This document shows positions 16,532-25,037 of a stretch of DNA of 64,000 nt, in pieces. The stretch is taken from NCBI GenBank assembly GCA_050951095.1, contig JBMNIQ010000006.1, positions 1-64,000 on the forward strand. Direction: 5' to 3'. Each line of letters starts with the position of its first letter. Positions within the stretch are counted from its first letter, which is position 1. This DNA comes from UMGS1519 sp050951095 (lineage in GTDB: Bacteria > Actinomycetota > Coriobacteriia > Coriobacteriales > Eggerthellaceae). The notes under the pieces are model-generated. The model had not been told where the DNA came from and made no database searches. It was given only the letters and a program-made list of their open reading frames with translations. Made by a program: the position numbers and the translations under genes.

Positions 16532-18226
16532 CTAGAGGCCCAGCAGGCCGCTGGCGGCATGTGCGATTGCATCGCGCGCCGCTTCTGCAGACTCGCGCGT
16601 CTTGCCGTTCGCGAACACATACACCTTGATCTTCGGCTCCGTGCCGCTGGGACGAACAATTGCCTTGCAACCGCCCTCCAGGCGATATTCGAGCACATTC
16701 GCACTGGGAAGGCCATTGATGCCCGGAAGGTAGTCAATCGTCTGCACGACCGGGTATCCTCCAATGGATTCCGGCGAATTGCCACGCAGCGACTCCATGA
16801 TGCTTGCCATCTTGCGGCTGCCCTCGGCGCCTTCGAACTCGAAGTTCAGCGTCTGGTTGACGTAATAGCCGAACTCCTGATACAGATCGCGCATGGCCTG
16901 CACCAGGTTCTTCCCACGCTTGCGATAGTAGCGCGCCATCTGGACGATGAGCATGCTCGCCACGATTGCGTCCTTATCGCGCACATGCGAACCGGCAAGG
17001 TAGCCGTAGCTCTCCTCGAACCCGAATACGAACCGATCTTCTTGGCAATAGCGCTCCAGGATGCCAATCTGCTCGCCGATGTATTTGAATCCCGTCAGCA
17101 CGCGCTTGACGGAGACGCCGTATTTCTGGGCAACGGGCTCCACCATGTCCGTCGAGACGATTGTCGTAACGGCGATGGGGTCCTTCGGCATGATGTCCTG
17201 GGCCTGTCGTTCGCGGCACAGGTAATCCAGCAGCAGAACGCCCACTTCGTTGCCGGTGAGCAGGACGTATTCACCATCGTTTTCCACGGCGACCCCGACA
17301 CGGTCCGCATCGGGGTCCGTGGCAAGAAGCAGATCGGGATGCACCTGCTCGCAAATCTTGATGCCCTCGGCAAGCGCCTCGCGAATCTCGGGGTTCGGGC
17401 GCGGGCACGTGGGAAACGTGCCGTCGGGATCCTTCTGGGACTCGACGAGGTGCACATCCGTCACGCCGATTTTGTCCAGGATCTTCGTCACGCACTCCAA
17501 GCCGGTGCCGTTCAGGGGCGTATAGACAACGCACACGTCCCCGTCCTCGCCGGCGGGCTCGACGCTCTGGTCATGCACGGCATTCACGAACGACGTGATG
17601 GTCTCTTCCGGAATATACGCGATGTGCCCGTCTTCCAGCGCCTCCTGGAAATCGACAGTGCTCACGCCGTTGAAGATGTCCACCAGGGAAATGCATTCCT
17701 GGATGGCAGCGGCTGCGGTGCTGGTAATCTGGCAGCCGTCCGAGCCGTATACCTTGTAACCGTTGTATTTCGCGGGATTATGACTTGCCGTGATATTGAT
17801 GCCCGCATCACAACCCAGATGGCGGACGGCGAAGCTCAGCGCTGGCGTGGGCTCCAAGCGAGGGTAGACATGCGCTTCGATGCCGTTGGCAGCAAGCACC
17901 GACGCTGCCGTGCGCATGAAGAGCTGGGAATTGATACGCGAATCGTAGGAGATGGCCACGGAGGGCTTGTGGCCGTCCGTGCTCTGATTCAAATAGTCGG
18001 CAAGGCCCTGCGTGGCCTGACCGACCGTATGGATGTTCATGCGGTTCGTACCGACGCCGATGATGCCGCGCAAACCGGCGGTGCCGAACGAAAGCGTTCG
18101 ATAGAACGCATCTTCCACTGCCGACTCATCGCCGGAGTTGACCAGTTCGTTCAACTCGTCGATCAGTTCTCTATTGGTCAGATTGGCCTTCCAGAGTTCA
18201 ACCTGCTGGGAGATAGCCTCATCCAT
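16532..18226 (-). CDS. Phosphoglucomutase/phosphomannomutase (alpha-D-phosphohexomutase)
   Basis: 564 aa. All four family loops are visible: the phosphoserine loop ITASHNPAKYNGYKVYG, the Mg-binding DPDADRVG, the sugar loop GFEESYGY, and the phosphate loop RPSGTEPKIKVYV near the end. It interconverts hexose-6-phosphate and hexose-1-phosphate, supplying nucleotide-sugar synthesis. The N-terminal FGTAGLRG is typical of the glucose-type branch (PgcA-like). An AGGAAGG precedes the ATG. It lies upstream of the surface-polymer exporter but 150 bp away, so it probably has a separate transcript. Confidence 0.92.
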   Translation of the reverse strand: MDEAISQQVELWKANLTNRELIDELNELVNSGDESAVEDAFYRTLSFGTAGLRGIIGVGTNRMNIHTVGQATQGLADYLNQSTDGHKPSVAISYDSRINSQLFMRTAASVLAANGIEAHVYPRLEPTPALSFAVRHLGCDAGINITASHNPAKYNGYKVYGSDGCQITSTAAAAIQECISLVDIFNGVSTVDFQEALEDGHIAYIPEETITSFVNAVHDQSVEPAGEDGDVCVVYTPLNGTGLECVTKILDKIGVTDVHLVESQKDPDGTFPTCPRPNPEIREALAEGIKICEQVHPDLLLATDPDADRVGVAVENDGEYVLLTGNEVGVLLLDYLCRERQAQDIMPKDPIAVTTIVSTDMVEPVAQKYGVSVKRVLTGFKYIGEQIGILERYCQEDRFVFGFEESYGYLAGSHVRDKDAIVASMLIVQMARYYRKRGKNLVQAMRDLYQEFGYYVNQTLNFEFEGAEGSRKMASIMESLRGNSPESIGGYPVVQTIDYLPGINGLPSANVLEYRLEGGCKAIVRPSGTEPKIKVYVFANGKTRESAEAARDAIAHAASGLLGL

Positions 18227-18423
18227 CCGAATCGTTCCTTCCTCTTCTGACAGCTTCCCGAGCCGTCAAAACCCCTTCGGTCACGTTCGAAATACGTTCC
18301 TTTGAACCCTGTAGGTATACCGTAAGCAGAACGTTTACAGGCGTGATACGACGTAAAAGCCATAATATGCACCGGCTTGAGAAAAGTTTTTCGCGCCATT
18401 TCAGAAAATATTTCATTCTGCCC

Positions 18424-18451
18424 TTGCCAAACCGGAGAAGATGAGTAATAT
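18424..18451 (+). promoter_or_regulatory. Promoter for tRNA-Asn
   Basis: TTGCCA (18424-18429) and TAATAT (18446-18451) are separated by 16 bp and lie 29 bp upstream of the tRNA 5' end. The remaining sequence between 18227 and 18424 holds no gene I can recognise. Confidence 0.6.
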
Positions 18452-18479
18452 ATCTATTCGCGCAATGAAAGCGCCGAAT

Positions 18480-18554
18480 TCCTCGGTAGCTCAACGGCAG
18501 AGCATCCGGCTGTTAACCGGAGGGTTGTAGGTTCGAATCCTACCCGGGGAGCCA
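18480..18554 (+). tRNA. tRNA-Asn (anticodon GTT)
   Basis: The cloverleaf can be drawn. Acceptor TCCTCGG pairs with CCGGGGA (one G-T), and the anticodon loop CTGTTAA carries GTT. The T-arm is GTAGG-TTCGAAT-CCTAC, discriminator G, and the CCA end is encoded. Confidence 0.97.
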
Positions 18555-18562
18555 GAGATTCG

Positions 18563-18595
18563 AAAGGTCAAGCTGTTTCAGCTTGACCTTTTTTG
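18563..18595 (+). terminator. Terminator after tRNA-Asn
   Basis: A perfect 13-bp stem (18563-18575 with 18579-18591) with a TTT loop and a run of Ts directly follows the tRNA. Confidence 0.93.
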
Positions 18596-18724
18596 TTGCT
18601 CGCATACTGAGGACCCCTCGATGCATTCGACAGTCTTACCGCTTCCCCATCCCGAAACTTCGCCGACGCGGAACATGCGAGACTATAATGGCATCGGATG
18701 ATCCGGTCTCGAAACGAGGCGAAT

Positions 18725-19459
18725 ATGCTTGACACTCGGCAAACCCAGTTGCAGCAAGAACTGAGACAGTGCGTTCTTGCCAGCAACAACGTCGTATTCT
18801 TCGGAGGTGCCGGCGTTTCCACGGAAAGCGGCATTCCCGATTTCCGCAGTTCGAACGGCCTTTGGAACGAAAGCTATCGGTACCCGCCGGAACAGGTGGT
18901 CAGCCATAGCTTCTTCATGGCGCATCCAAAGGATTTCTACGATTTCTACCGCAGCAAGATGCTGTTCCCGAACGCGAAGCCGAACAAGGCGCACCTCCAA
19001 TTGGCGAGATTGGAGCAAACGGGCCACGTAAGGGCCGTCATCACGCAGAATATCGACGGCCTGCATCAAGCGGCGGGCAGCAAGAACGTGCTGGAGCTTC
19101 ATGGCAGCGTCCATCGCAACTTCTGCATGGATTGCGGTGCCCGCTATTCGCTTGAATTCATTGTAAACAGCGAAGGCGTGCCCACGTGCGAGCGCTGCGG
19201 TGGCACCGTCCGACCGGACGTGGTGCTGTACGAGGAGCCGCTGAACGAGAACGTCATTCGCGCCGCAATCGGAGCGATCCGGTCTGCAGATGTGCTGATC
19301 TGCGCCGGTACGTCGCTCGCCGTATATCCTGCCGCCGGATTCCTGGAATACTTCCAGGGCGATACCTTGGCGGTAATCAACTTGTCTCCCACATCTCTGG
19401 ACAAGAAGGCAGACATCCTGCTTTCTGCGAAGGTCGTCGAAGTCTTCGACTGGGACTGA
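18725..19459 (+). CDS. cobB: Sirtuin, NAD-dependent protein deacylase
   Basis: 244 aa from the ATG at 18725 (GAGG five bases upstream; an earlier ATG at 18698 lacks a site). NAD-binding GGAGVSTESGIPDFRSS lies at about 27-43, then TQNIDGLHQ, the catalytic His in ELHGSVH near residue 125, and a four-Cys zinc site (CMDC and CERC). It removes acyl groups from lysines using NAD, giving nicotinamide and O-acyl-ADP-ribose. It is a single-gene unit, convergent with the next gene across a shared hairpin. Confidence 0.94.
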   Translation: MLDTRQTQLQQELRQCVLASNNVVFFGGAGVSTESGIPDFRSSNGLWNESYRYPPEQVVSHSFFMAHPKDFYDFYRSKMLFPNAKPNKAHLQLARLEQTGHVRAVITQNIDGLHQAAGSKNVLELHGSVHRNFCMDCGARYSLEFIVNSEGVPTCERCGGTVRPDVVLYEEPLNENVIRAAIGAIRSADVLICAGTSLAVYPAAGFLEYFQGDTLAVINLSPTSLDKKADILLSAKVVEVFDWD

Positions 19460-19491
19460 CGGCAGCATCCAACGAAATGCAGAATAGAATA

Positions 19492-19523
19492 AGCGCCTGC
19501 AGCATTGCCTGCAGGCGCTTTCT
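19492..19523 (+). terminator. Terminator between convergent cobB and rlmKL
   Basis: An 11-bp perfect stem (19492-19502 with 19509-19519) with a 6-nt loop, followed by TT and T-rich sequence on the plus strand and by TTATTCTATT on the minus strand. It can serve both genes. Confidence 0.8.
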
Positions 19524-19545
19524 GATGCTATAGGAAGGCTGGTCG

Positions 19546-22500
19546 CTACTCTTTCGAGCCTTCGTCGGCAGCGGAACGCTCTTCCGCGCCCTCTCCCGTT
19601 GCCTCGGCATTGTCATCAGGCGTCGGGTCGGCGGCAGATATCGGCGTCGTTGCAGCACCGTTGCCGTCTTCGGAAGCCTGAACGGGAAGCGTTTCATCCG
19701 TTGCGTCCGTCTCCGGTTCACCGCCTTCTGGCTCCGCCGCGGGCAGCTCTTCGACAGGCGTTTCGCTTTGCGCGGCATCGTCGCCCTGAGCAGCAGCATC
19801 TTCATCCGTGAGCGCAGCGGAATCTGCCTGTGCGGCTTCTTCTGCTTGCTCAGCTGCTTCGGCCTTCGCAGCCTCTTCCGCCGCCTTCCGCTCCTCGGCT
19901 TCTGCTTCGGCGGCCTGCCTCTTCTCCTCGTTCAGCTCTTTCGTCAACTCGGACTGGGCCTTGCGCAACGTCTCCTCGCGCTCCTCTGGCGACAGATGGC
20001 GCACCAAGTAGCACTTGTGGATGTTCATACGGCGTTCGAAATCCTGCGGGATGGTCTGCTCCGTAATGTCCTCGAGACCGATGCCGAACTTCGCAAGCTT
20101 CAGGATGTTCGGCTTGAAGCCCTTCAGGTTGCACGAGAAGATGGCCTCGCCGGACGTCTCGAGCAGATGGGAGACGCCGATGAGCAGCTCCACATGATCG
20201 CGCTGGACATCCCACGTCTTCGCACCCATGGACTTCGAGTTGCTGAACGTGGGCGGATCCACGAACACCAGGTCGAACATACGGTGCTTGCGCCGCGCGT
20301 CCCGAATCCAGCTCATGACATCCGCATGCTCGAATCGGTGCGCATGTCCTTCGAAGCCGTTGGCTTCCATGTTCTCGCGCGCCCAGTCCAGGTAATGACC
20401 GGAAAGGTCCACCGTCACCGTGGAACGGGCTCCGCCGCCGGCCGCATACACCGTGCCGGTGCCCGTGTACGCGAACAGGTTCAAGAAGCGCTTGCCCTGA
20501 GCGCGCTCCTGGATCATATGGCGCGTGATGCGATGGTCCAGGAACAGACCGGTATCCAAGCGGCCGGCCAGGTCCACCTTGAACGTGTAGCCGCCTTCCT
20601 TCACGCGGATGATGCGGGAGCCGTTGCCGGCAGCGCTGTACTGTTCGCCGCCCTTGGCCTGACGGCGCGTCTTCGTGTAGACGTTGTTGCGGTCGATGCC
20701 CAGCACGATGGGCGCAACGGCGACGACGTCCTCGAAGCGACGCTGCGCCCGGTCCTGATCGACCGTCTTCGGGGCAGCGTACTCTGCGATGCACAGGTAG
20801 GCATTGCCGTCGAGGTCCTCATAACGGTCAACGGCAACCATATAATCCAGGAGGTCGGCGTCGTAGATGCGATAGCACGTAATGCCCAGTGCCTGCGCCC
20901 ATTTGCGCCGTTCCTTCGCCATCTTGCGCAGGCGCGCCGCAAACTGCTCCGTACCCTCCTCGTATACGGGGACATCGTGCTCGATACCGTCTTCCAGGCC
21001 CACGACCTTGATGGATTTGCGGGCGACCGGAGGCTTCGAGAACAGCATCATGGGAGCATCGATCTTCTTGCCGCCGACGAGCGTATCCACCGCAGGGGCA
21101 TGGCCGTACACGGCACCCAGCGAAGCACCGATCTCGATGAAGACGGATCCTTCCGGTGCCTGCTCCGCCGCGCGCATGAACAGCTCCGTATCCTTCGCCA
21201 GGCCTCCCGGCTCGTCGTCGTGCGCACGCAGCAGATTCGCCGCCACGACGCTTGCCTGGCGCACGACGGGCTTGTCCGCCTCTCCCACGGCCTCGGCGCG
21301 TTTGATGGCGCTTTCGGCGGCACGGGTCGCCGCCCGCATCGCATGGTCGATGGCCGGCGCGACGGTATCCTCGTCGACAAGAACCACCTGACCAACGCCC
21401 TCGACACCCGCGGCCTTCAGGCAATCCGCCGCCCACGAAGCAGCATCGGAAGAACGCGTGATGCCGAGCGCCGAGGCGCCCCGTCCGGCCGCGTCTTTCA
21501 AGCCGTCCTCGAACCGCTGGTCGGCTTCGTCGAGCAGACGGTTCCACAGGTCCGCATCATGTTCGCCCCAACCGGTGAATCCCCAGTTCGAACGCGAAAG
21601 GCCGGGAGCGCGGTCCGCAACTTCCGCCGCGGCCTCCACAACGAGCAGCGGGTTGTTGCACACCGGGTCGATAAGGCGGTAATGGCGCCGCCACCCCAGC
21701 GTGCGCCAGTTCACGGTGCCCAGCATGGCATTCGCCAGGGCAACGTCCACGGCGATGCGCTGGCCGGCCGCGCGGATATACGAACGGTGGTACAGGCTCT
21801 CGCCTGCCAGGTCGAACGATACCGTTGCCTTGCTGCGGTTGATGCGGACGGAGATGACGGCATCCGGATGCTTTGCATCCACGGTGGGACGCTCGCCCCT
21901 GACCTGGCGGACCTTGTCGCAGATGCCGTCCTTGATGCGCTGTGCCGTGAAATGCGAGTTGCGGAGCTGCTCGTTCGTGCCGCTGGCGAACACGGCGATC
22001 TTCGCGTCTTCCGCAAGGATCTTATGCCACGGCAGCTGGCGGATGTTGCGGTACAGGTCGTCGGCGTCTTCGCAGCCCACGCGTCCGACAAGCAGCAGGA
22101 TGCGGGATGCCAGGCGCGACCACAGCAGGGCCCGGTACGCGCATTCCTTGTCGGCATAGAACGTCACGCCGCCGCCCAGCGGGCGCGTCTTCTTGATGCC
22201 GAACGACTTCAGCTCGCGGCCCAGGGCCTCTTCCAGGCCCACCTGGCAGCTGGCGAAGTATTCGGGATAGAACGCGTTCTCGGCATCTTCGGCCTCCTCG
22301 CCGCCGTTCGGAGCAGCGGCAACGGCTTCGGCCGATACGACAACCTCTTGCGCTTCCGCATCAGCCGCCTCGCGAGACGGGCGGCGGTCCTGGTCCCTGA
22401 AGTCCTGACGGCTGCGTTCCGCATCCTTCTTCAGACGCGCTTCGCGGCGGGCGGCAATGACGTCGGAACGCTTATCGTAGCCGAACGGCTTGCGTTCCTT

Positions 22501-23175
22501 CGTCTCCTCCTCATGGCGTTCGCGCAGCGTCTTGCTGCGATGCGGCGTCCCATTGCGGTACGAACCCGCAGAGCCGCCCCGCTTGTCGGAGAAGCGACGG
22601 TCGGAACGTGCATCGCCGCCGTTGCGGCGACCGCGGAAATCATCGTTCTCCCGCGGCGAACGATGCGAACGATCGCTCTTGCCGCCGCGGTCGTGCCGGT
22701 CGTTGCGGAAGTCGCGTTTATCGCAGTCGAAGCGCTTCGCCTTGCCGTCGCGGTCGTTGCGATCGCCGCGGTCGAATCTATCATTGCGGTCGTTGCGGCC
22801 GCGATAGCCCTTGCCTGCCGAGCCTTTGCGATAGCCGCCATTGCGGGAACCGCCGTTGCGATGCCCGTCACCTGCACGGCCGTTGCCGCGATAGCCGTCG
22901 GATTTCCCTCCGCGCTGTCCATCCCTATCGGACCGCGCGTCGCCGTACCGGTCGGAAGACCCCTTGCGGCGCCCGTCATGAGAATCATGATCGGAGCGCT
23001 TGCCGTAGCCGCCCTTGCCGTGATAGCCGTGCGAGCCCCCGCTCCGGCCGCCGCCCTTTCCGTTGCCGCCGGACTTTCGGTATCCTCCCTGGTGGGAGCC
23101 GTTTCCCTTCGAGCGGTACCCGCCTTCTCGGCTGCGGCCCTTATCGTGATCTGCGTTGCGGCTCTGGTCTTCCAT
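19546..23175 (-). CDS. rlmKL: RlmKL-type 23S rRNA methyltransferase with long disordered tails; RlmL half degenerate
   Basis: 1209 aa, against about 700 in E. coli. The ATG at 23175 is preferred because AAGGA lies seven bases upstream, but abuts the ATG at 23181. Residues about 1-295 are Arg/Gly/Asp/Ser-rich with many RGG-like and GGYR patches and a charged stretch; this is probably an RNA-binding disordered tail. The THUMP/RlmL region follows (EYFASCQVGLEEALGRELKS). Its cofactor motif, DPMCGSGT in E. coli, reads DPVCNNPL near residue 501, and no NPPYG motif is present. The RlmK half is intact: VAVDRYEDLDG, NLFAYTGTGTVYAAGGGA near 900, DPPTFSNSK near 972. It should make m7G2069, whereas m2G2445 formation is doubtful. 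The last 150 or so residues are an Ala/Glu-rich acidic tail. Confidence 0.9.
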   Translation of the reverse strand: MEDQSRNADHDKGRSREGGYRSKGNGSHQGGYRKSGGNGKGGGRSGGSHGYHGKGGYGKRSDHDSHDGRRKGSSDRYGDARSDRDGQRGGKSDGYRGNGRAGDGHRNGGSRNGGYRKGSAGKGYRGRNDRNDRFDRGDRNDRDGKAKRFDCDKRDFRNDRHDRGGKSDRSHRSPRENDDFRGRRNGGDARSDRRFSDKRGGSAGSYRNGTPHRSKTLRERHEEETKERKPFGYDKRSDVIAARREARLKKDAERSRQDFRDQDRRPSREAADAEAQEVVVSAEAVAAAPNGGEEAEDAENAFYPEYFASCQVGLEEALGRELKSFGIKKTRPLGGGVTFYADKECAYRALLWSRLASRILLLVGRVGCEDADDLYRNIRQLPWHKILAEDAKIAVFASGTNEQLRNSHFTAQRIKDGICDKVRQVRGERPTVDAKHPDAVISVRINRSKATVSFDLAGESLYHRSYIRAAGQRIAVDVALANAMLGTVNWRTLGWRRHYRLIDPVCNNPLLVVEAAAEVADRAPGLSRSNWGFTGWGEHDADLWNRLLDEADQRFEDGLKDAAGRGASALGITRSSDAASWAADCLKAAGVEGVGQVVLVDEDTVAPAIDHAMRAATRAAESAIKRAEAVGEADKPVVRQASVVAANLLRAHDDEPGGLAKDTELFMRAAEQAPEGSVFIEIGASLGAVYGHAPAVDTLVGGKKIDAPMMLFSKPPVARKSIKVVGLEDGIEHDVPVYEEGTEQFAARLRKMAKERRKWAQALGITCYRIYDADLLDYMVAVDRYEDLDGNAYLCIAEYAAPKTVDQDRAQRRFEDVVAVAPIVLGIDRNNVYTKTRRQAKGGEQYSAAGNGSRIIRVKEGGYTFKVDLAGRLDTGLFLDHRITRHMIQERAQGKRFLNLFAYTGTGTVYAAGGGARSTVTVDLSGHYLDWARENMEANGFEGHAHRFEHADVMSWIRDARRKHRMFDLVFVDPPTFSNSKSMGAKTWDVQRDHVELLIGVSHLLETSGEAIFSCNLKGFKPNILKLAKFGIGLEDITEQTIPQDFERRMNIHKCYLVRHLSPEEREETLRKAQSELTKELNEEKRQAAEAEAEERKAAEEAAKAEAAEQAEEAAQADSAALTDEDAAAQGDDAAQSETPVEELPAAEPEGGEPETDATDETLPVQASEDGNGAATTPISAADPTPDDNAEATGEGAEERSAADEGSKE

Positions 23176-23282
23176 ATTCATTCCTTATCAGAGGGTTGTG
23201 AAAAAATCCCGGCCGCTGCCGTATCCGCCATCGTGCGGACACAACAGACGTACCGGGAATATTGTACTGCGCGTGTTGGTAT

Positions 23283-24890
23283 CTAGTCTTCCAGATAATC
23301 CTTCAGCTTGCTGGAGCGGCTGGGATGGCGAAGCTTCGCAAGCGTCTTGCTCTCGATCTGGCGAATGCGCTCGCGCGTGACGCCGAATTCGCGGCCGACT
23401 TCCTCGAGCGTGCGCGGATGGCCGTCTTCCAAACCGAAGCGCAACGTGATGACCTTGCGCTCACGTTCTGCCAGGCCGTCGAGCACCTTGCTCAGCTGCT
23501 CCTGCAGCATGCTGAAGCTTGCTGCGTCAGGCGGCACGATAGCGGAATCGTCCTCGATGAAGTCGCCCAGCTGGCTGTCTTCCTCCTCGCCGATAGGCGT
23601 CTCCAGAGAAACGGGCTCCTGGCTGATCTTCTGAATTTCGCGGACGCGTTCGGGCGTCAGATCCATCTCCTCGCCGATCTCCTCCGGGGTGGGTTCGCGG
23701 CCCAGTTCCTGGAGCAGCTGGCGCTGGATGCGCACGAGTTTGTTGATGGTCTCGACCATATGCACCGGAATGCGGATGGTACGGGCCTGGTCGGCGATGG
23801 CGCGTGTAATGGCCTGGCGGATCCACCACGTAGCATACGTGGAGAACTTGAAGCCCTTCGTGTAATCGAATTTCTCGACGGCGCGGATAAGGCCCAGGTT
23901 GCCTTCCTGGATAAGGTCCAGGAACAGCATGCCGCGGCCCACATAGCGCTTTGCGATGGAAACGACCAGGCGCAGATTCGCCTCGATAAGCTGCTGCTTC
24001 GCTTCCAGGCCCACATTCACGATGCGGTTCATGCGGCGCTTTTCGCGACGGGTAAGCTCCCGGCCCTCTTCCTCGGCCTTGTCAAGCTCGGCTTGCGCGT
24101 TCACGCCAGCCTCGATCTTCATGGCCAGGTCGATCTCCTCGGAGGCGGTCAGCAGCGGGACTTTGCCGATCTCCTTCAAGTACATGCGCACGGGGTCGCC
24201 GGTGAGCATGGTGACGGATGAATCCTGGCTGCGCTTGCGCGCATTCGAGCGGTTCACGCGGGCGGAATTCTTCTTCGACGTGATCTTCGGAAGCTTCACG
24301 TCGCTTGCCGCCTTCAGCTCTGCCTCGGGAATGCCCTCGATGAGCTTCTCGCCGTTTTCGTCATGCTCCAGGTTGTCGTCGTCGAGCGAGTCCGCTGCGT
24401 TCGATTCGGCGTCCTCGTCCGTGCCGCCCAGCGCACGGGACGCGGCTTCCGCGGCGATCTTCTCAGCGCTTTGGCCGTCATCTTCGCGGAACGCGTCATC
24501 GGCATCGAATTCTTCTTCGGAATCCGCAATGGGCTTCGCCTTCGCCTTTGCGGTGGTTTTCTTCGTCTTCGAAGACGATTTCGCACCGGCGGACTTGGCG
24601 GTGGATTTCTTCCCCGTCGTCTTCTTCGTCGTGCTCTTCTTCGCAGCGGTCTTCTTTGCTGCGGGCTTTTCTTCAGCGAGCTTCTCTTTCGAAGATGCCT
24701 TCTTGCCAGAGGCGGCCGTCTTCGACGCGGCGCTCTTTTTCGTTGCAGTCTTCTTGGCTGCGGCCGTCGTCTTTTTGGCGGGTGCCTTCTTGGCAGCGGG
24801 CTTCTTCGCCTTTTCTGTTTTGCTATTCAGTTGTTCTTGATTGCTCGTCTCGGTAGTTGCGGAGGATTTCTTCTCTGAGGCTTCTGCCAC
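23283..24890 (-). CDS. rpoD: Primary RNA polymerase sigma factor
   Basis: 535 aa from a GTG at 24890 (AAAGGAAG six bases upstream); an alternative GTG at 24926 has no good site. Residues about 10-110 are a low-complexity Lys/Ala/Thr-rich extension like those of actinobacterial and coriobacterial housekeeping sigmas. Then come DPVRMYLKEIG (region 1.2), region 2 with DLIQEGNLGLIRAVEKFDY and STYATWWIRQAI near 320-350, and region 4 with TLEEVGREFGVTRERIRQIE near 495-515. It directs most transcription. It lies 148 bp after priA and probably has its own promoter. Confidence 0.97.
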   Translation of the reverse strand: MAEASEKKSSATTETSNQEQLNSKTEKAKKPAAKKAPAKKTTAAAKKTATKKSAASKTAASGKKASSKEKLAEEKPAAKKTAAKKSTTKKTTGKKSTAKSAGAKSSSKTKKTTAKAKAKPIADSEEEFDADDAFREDDGQSAEKIAAEAASRALGGTDEDAESNAADSLDDDNLEHDENGEKLIEGIPEAELKAASDVKLPKITSKKNSARVNRSNARKRSQDSSVTMLTGDPVRMYLKEIGKVPLLTASEEIDLAMKIEAGVNAQAELDKAEEEGRELTRREKRRMNRIVNVGLEAKQQLIEANLRLVVSIAKRYVGRGMLFLDLIQEGNLGLIRAVEKFDYTKGFKFSTYATWWIRQAITRAIADQARTIRIPVHMVETINKLVRIQRQLLQELGREPTPEEIGEEMDLTPERVREIQKISQEPVSLETPIGEEEDSQLGDFIEDDSAIVPPDAASFSMLQEQLSKVLDGLAERERKVITLRFGLEDGHPRTLEEVGREFGVTRERIRQIESKTLAKLRHPSRSSKLKDYLED

Positions 24891-24952
24891 GTCAACTTCC
24901 TTTCGACTTGAGATCGCTATTGACACAGTTATCCCGTATCAACCGAAACTCT

Positions 24953-24981
24953 TTTATATCAGAAATGCAATTCCGCGTACA
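24953..24981 (-). promoter_or_regulatory. Promoter candidate for rpoD
   Basis: Minus-strand TATAAA (24953-24958) with a poor -35, TGTACG (24976-24981), at 17-bp spacing. It is the best match in the priA-rpoD gap. Confidence 0.3.
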
Positions 24982-25037
24982 GGAAACGTCAGAGAGAAAA
25001 TAACATTTCCATAATGTCGCAATATCACCGATGATGC

